Assembly: GCA_903932755.1 (NCBI GenBank)
Contig: CAIZHL010000055.1
Coordinates: 1-8,381 of the forward strand
Source of the DNA: an uncultured beta proteobacterium
GTDB taxonomy: Bacteria; Pseudomonadota; Gammaproteobacteria; Burkholderiales; Rhodocyclaceae
Direction: 5' to 3'
Length of the DNA: 8,381 bases
The position numbers and the translations under genes are program-made. Below the pieces are notes generated by a model, which worked only from the letters and a program-made list of their open reading frames with translations, made no database searches and was not told where the DNA came from. This document shows, one piece after another, positions 8,136 through 8,381 of the stretch. Each line of letters opens with the position of its first letter. Position 1 is the stretch's first letter.

Positions 8136-8381
8136 TTAAACGCCTTGCTTGAGGCTGGCCTCGATGAAGGCGTCGAGGTCGCCGTCGAGCACTTTCTGCG
8201 TGGCGGAGATTTCGACGTTGGTGCGCAGGTCCTTGATGCGGGAATTGTCCAGCACGTAGCTGCGGATCTGGTGGCCCCAGCCGACGTCGGTCTTGCCGGC
8301 TTCGAGCTTGTCGGCCTCGGCCTGGCGCTTGCGCAGTTCGAGTTCGTAGAGGCGCGACTTCAGCATCAGCATCGCCTCGGC
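8136..8381 (-). CDS. prfB: Peptide chain release factor 2, C-terminal fragment (window-edge partial)
   Basis: RF2 recognises UGA and UAA stop codons and triggers peptide release on the ribosome. Only about the last 81 residues are in the window, because the frame runs open through the right edge. They match the C-terminal part of RF2: a helix rich in L, E, K and R ([16 protein letters not shown]), then the conserved [13 protein letters not shown] stretch, and the ending [10 protein letters not shown] before a short tail and a TAA stop. The GGQ catalytic loop, the SPF codon-recognition motif and any programmed +1 frameshift site lie outside the window. It is first in the visible prfB-lysS-mnmC series. 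Confidence 0.95.
   Translation of the reverse strand, partial: AEAMLMLKSRLYELELRKRQAEADKLEAGKTDVGWGHQIRSYVLDNSRIKDLRTNVEISATQKVLDGDLDAFIEASLKQGV

Overview
This GC-rich window reads as chromosomal DNA from a betaproteobacterium. The protein sequences are of that type, the prfB-lysS pair is present, a tRNA-Val with anticodon CAC sits beside gltX, and MnmC is the fused bifunctional form. A Rhodocyclales-like or related order is plausible, but that is an impression I could not test by a search. Coding density is very high, and I see no insertion sequence, integrase, CRISPR array, phage gene or other sign of recent transfer.

Layout, left to right. (1) 1-1218, plus strand: the C-terminal part of a signalling protein that joins a class III nucleotide cyclase domain, a TPR-like helical linker and a C-terminal bacteriohemerythrin domain. 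It runs off the left edge. (2) 1219-1494: a hairpin just after the cyclase stop, then a minus-strand tRNA-Val(CAC) gene, then a short spacer with back-to-back promoter-like sequences for the tRNA (minus) and gltX (plus). (3) 1495-2889, plus: gltX, glutamyl-tRNA synthetase. (4) 2950-3855, plus: a lipoprotein with an M48-peptidase-like domain whose HExxH motif has become RExxH. (5) 3795-4586, minus: a membrane-anchored, proline-rich glycine-zipper envelope protein whose 3' end overlaps the lipoprotein gene tail to tail. (6) 4671-8381, minus: a tightly packed translation cluster, prfB (3' end only), lysS and mnmC, with gaps of 17 and 7 nt. The glycine-zipper gene follows on the same strand after 84 nt.

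Functionally, most of the window is translation: two aminoacyl-tRNA synthetases, peptide release factor 2, a tRNA and a wobble-uridine tRNA modification enzyme. Two envelope proteins lie between them. The left edge carries a probable cAMP-producing oxygen, redox or iron sensor.

I do not see a clearly new multi-gene system. The points most worth following are the cyclase-hemerythrin fusion, the apparent His-to-Gln change at one of its diiron ligands, the probably inactive M48-like lipoprotein, and the gltX/tRNA-Val divergent arrangement, which resembles the one known in Escherichia coli.
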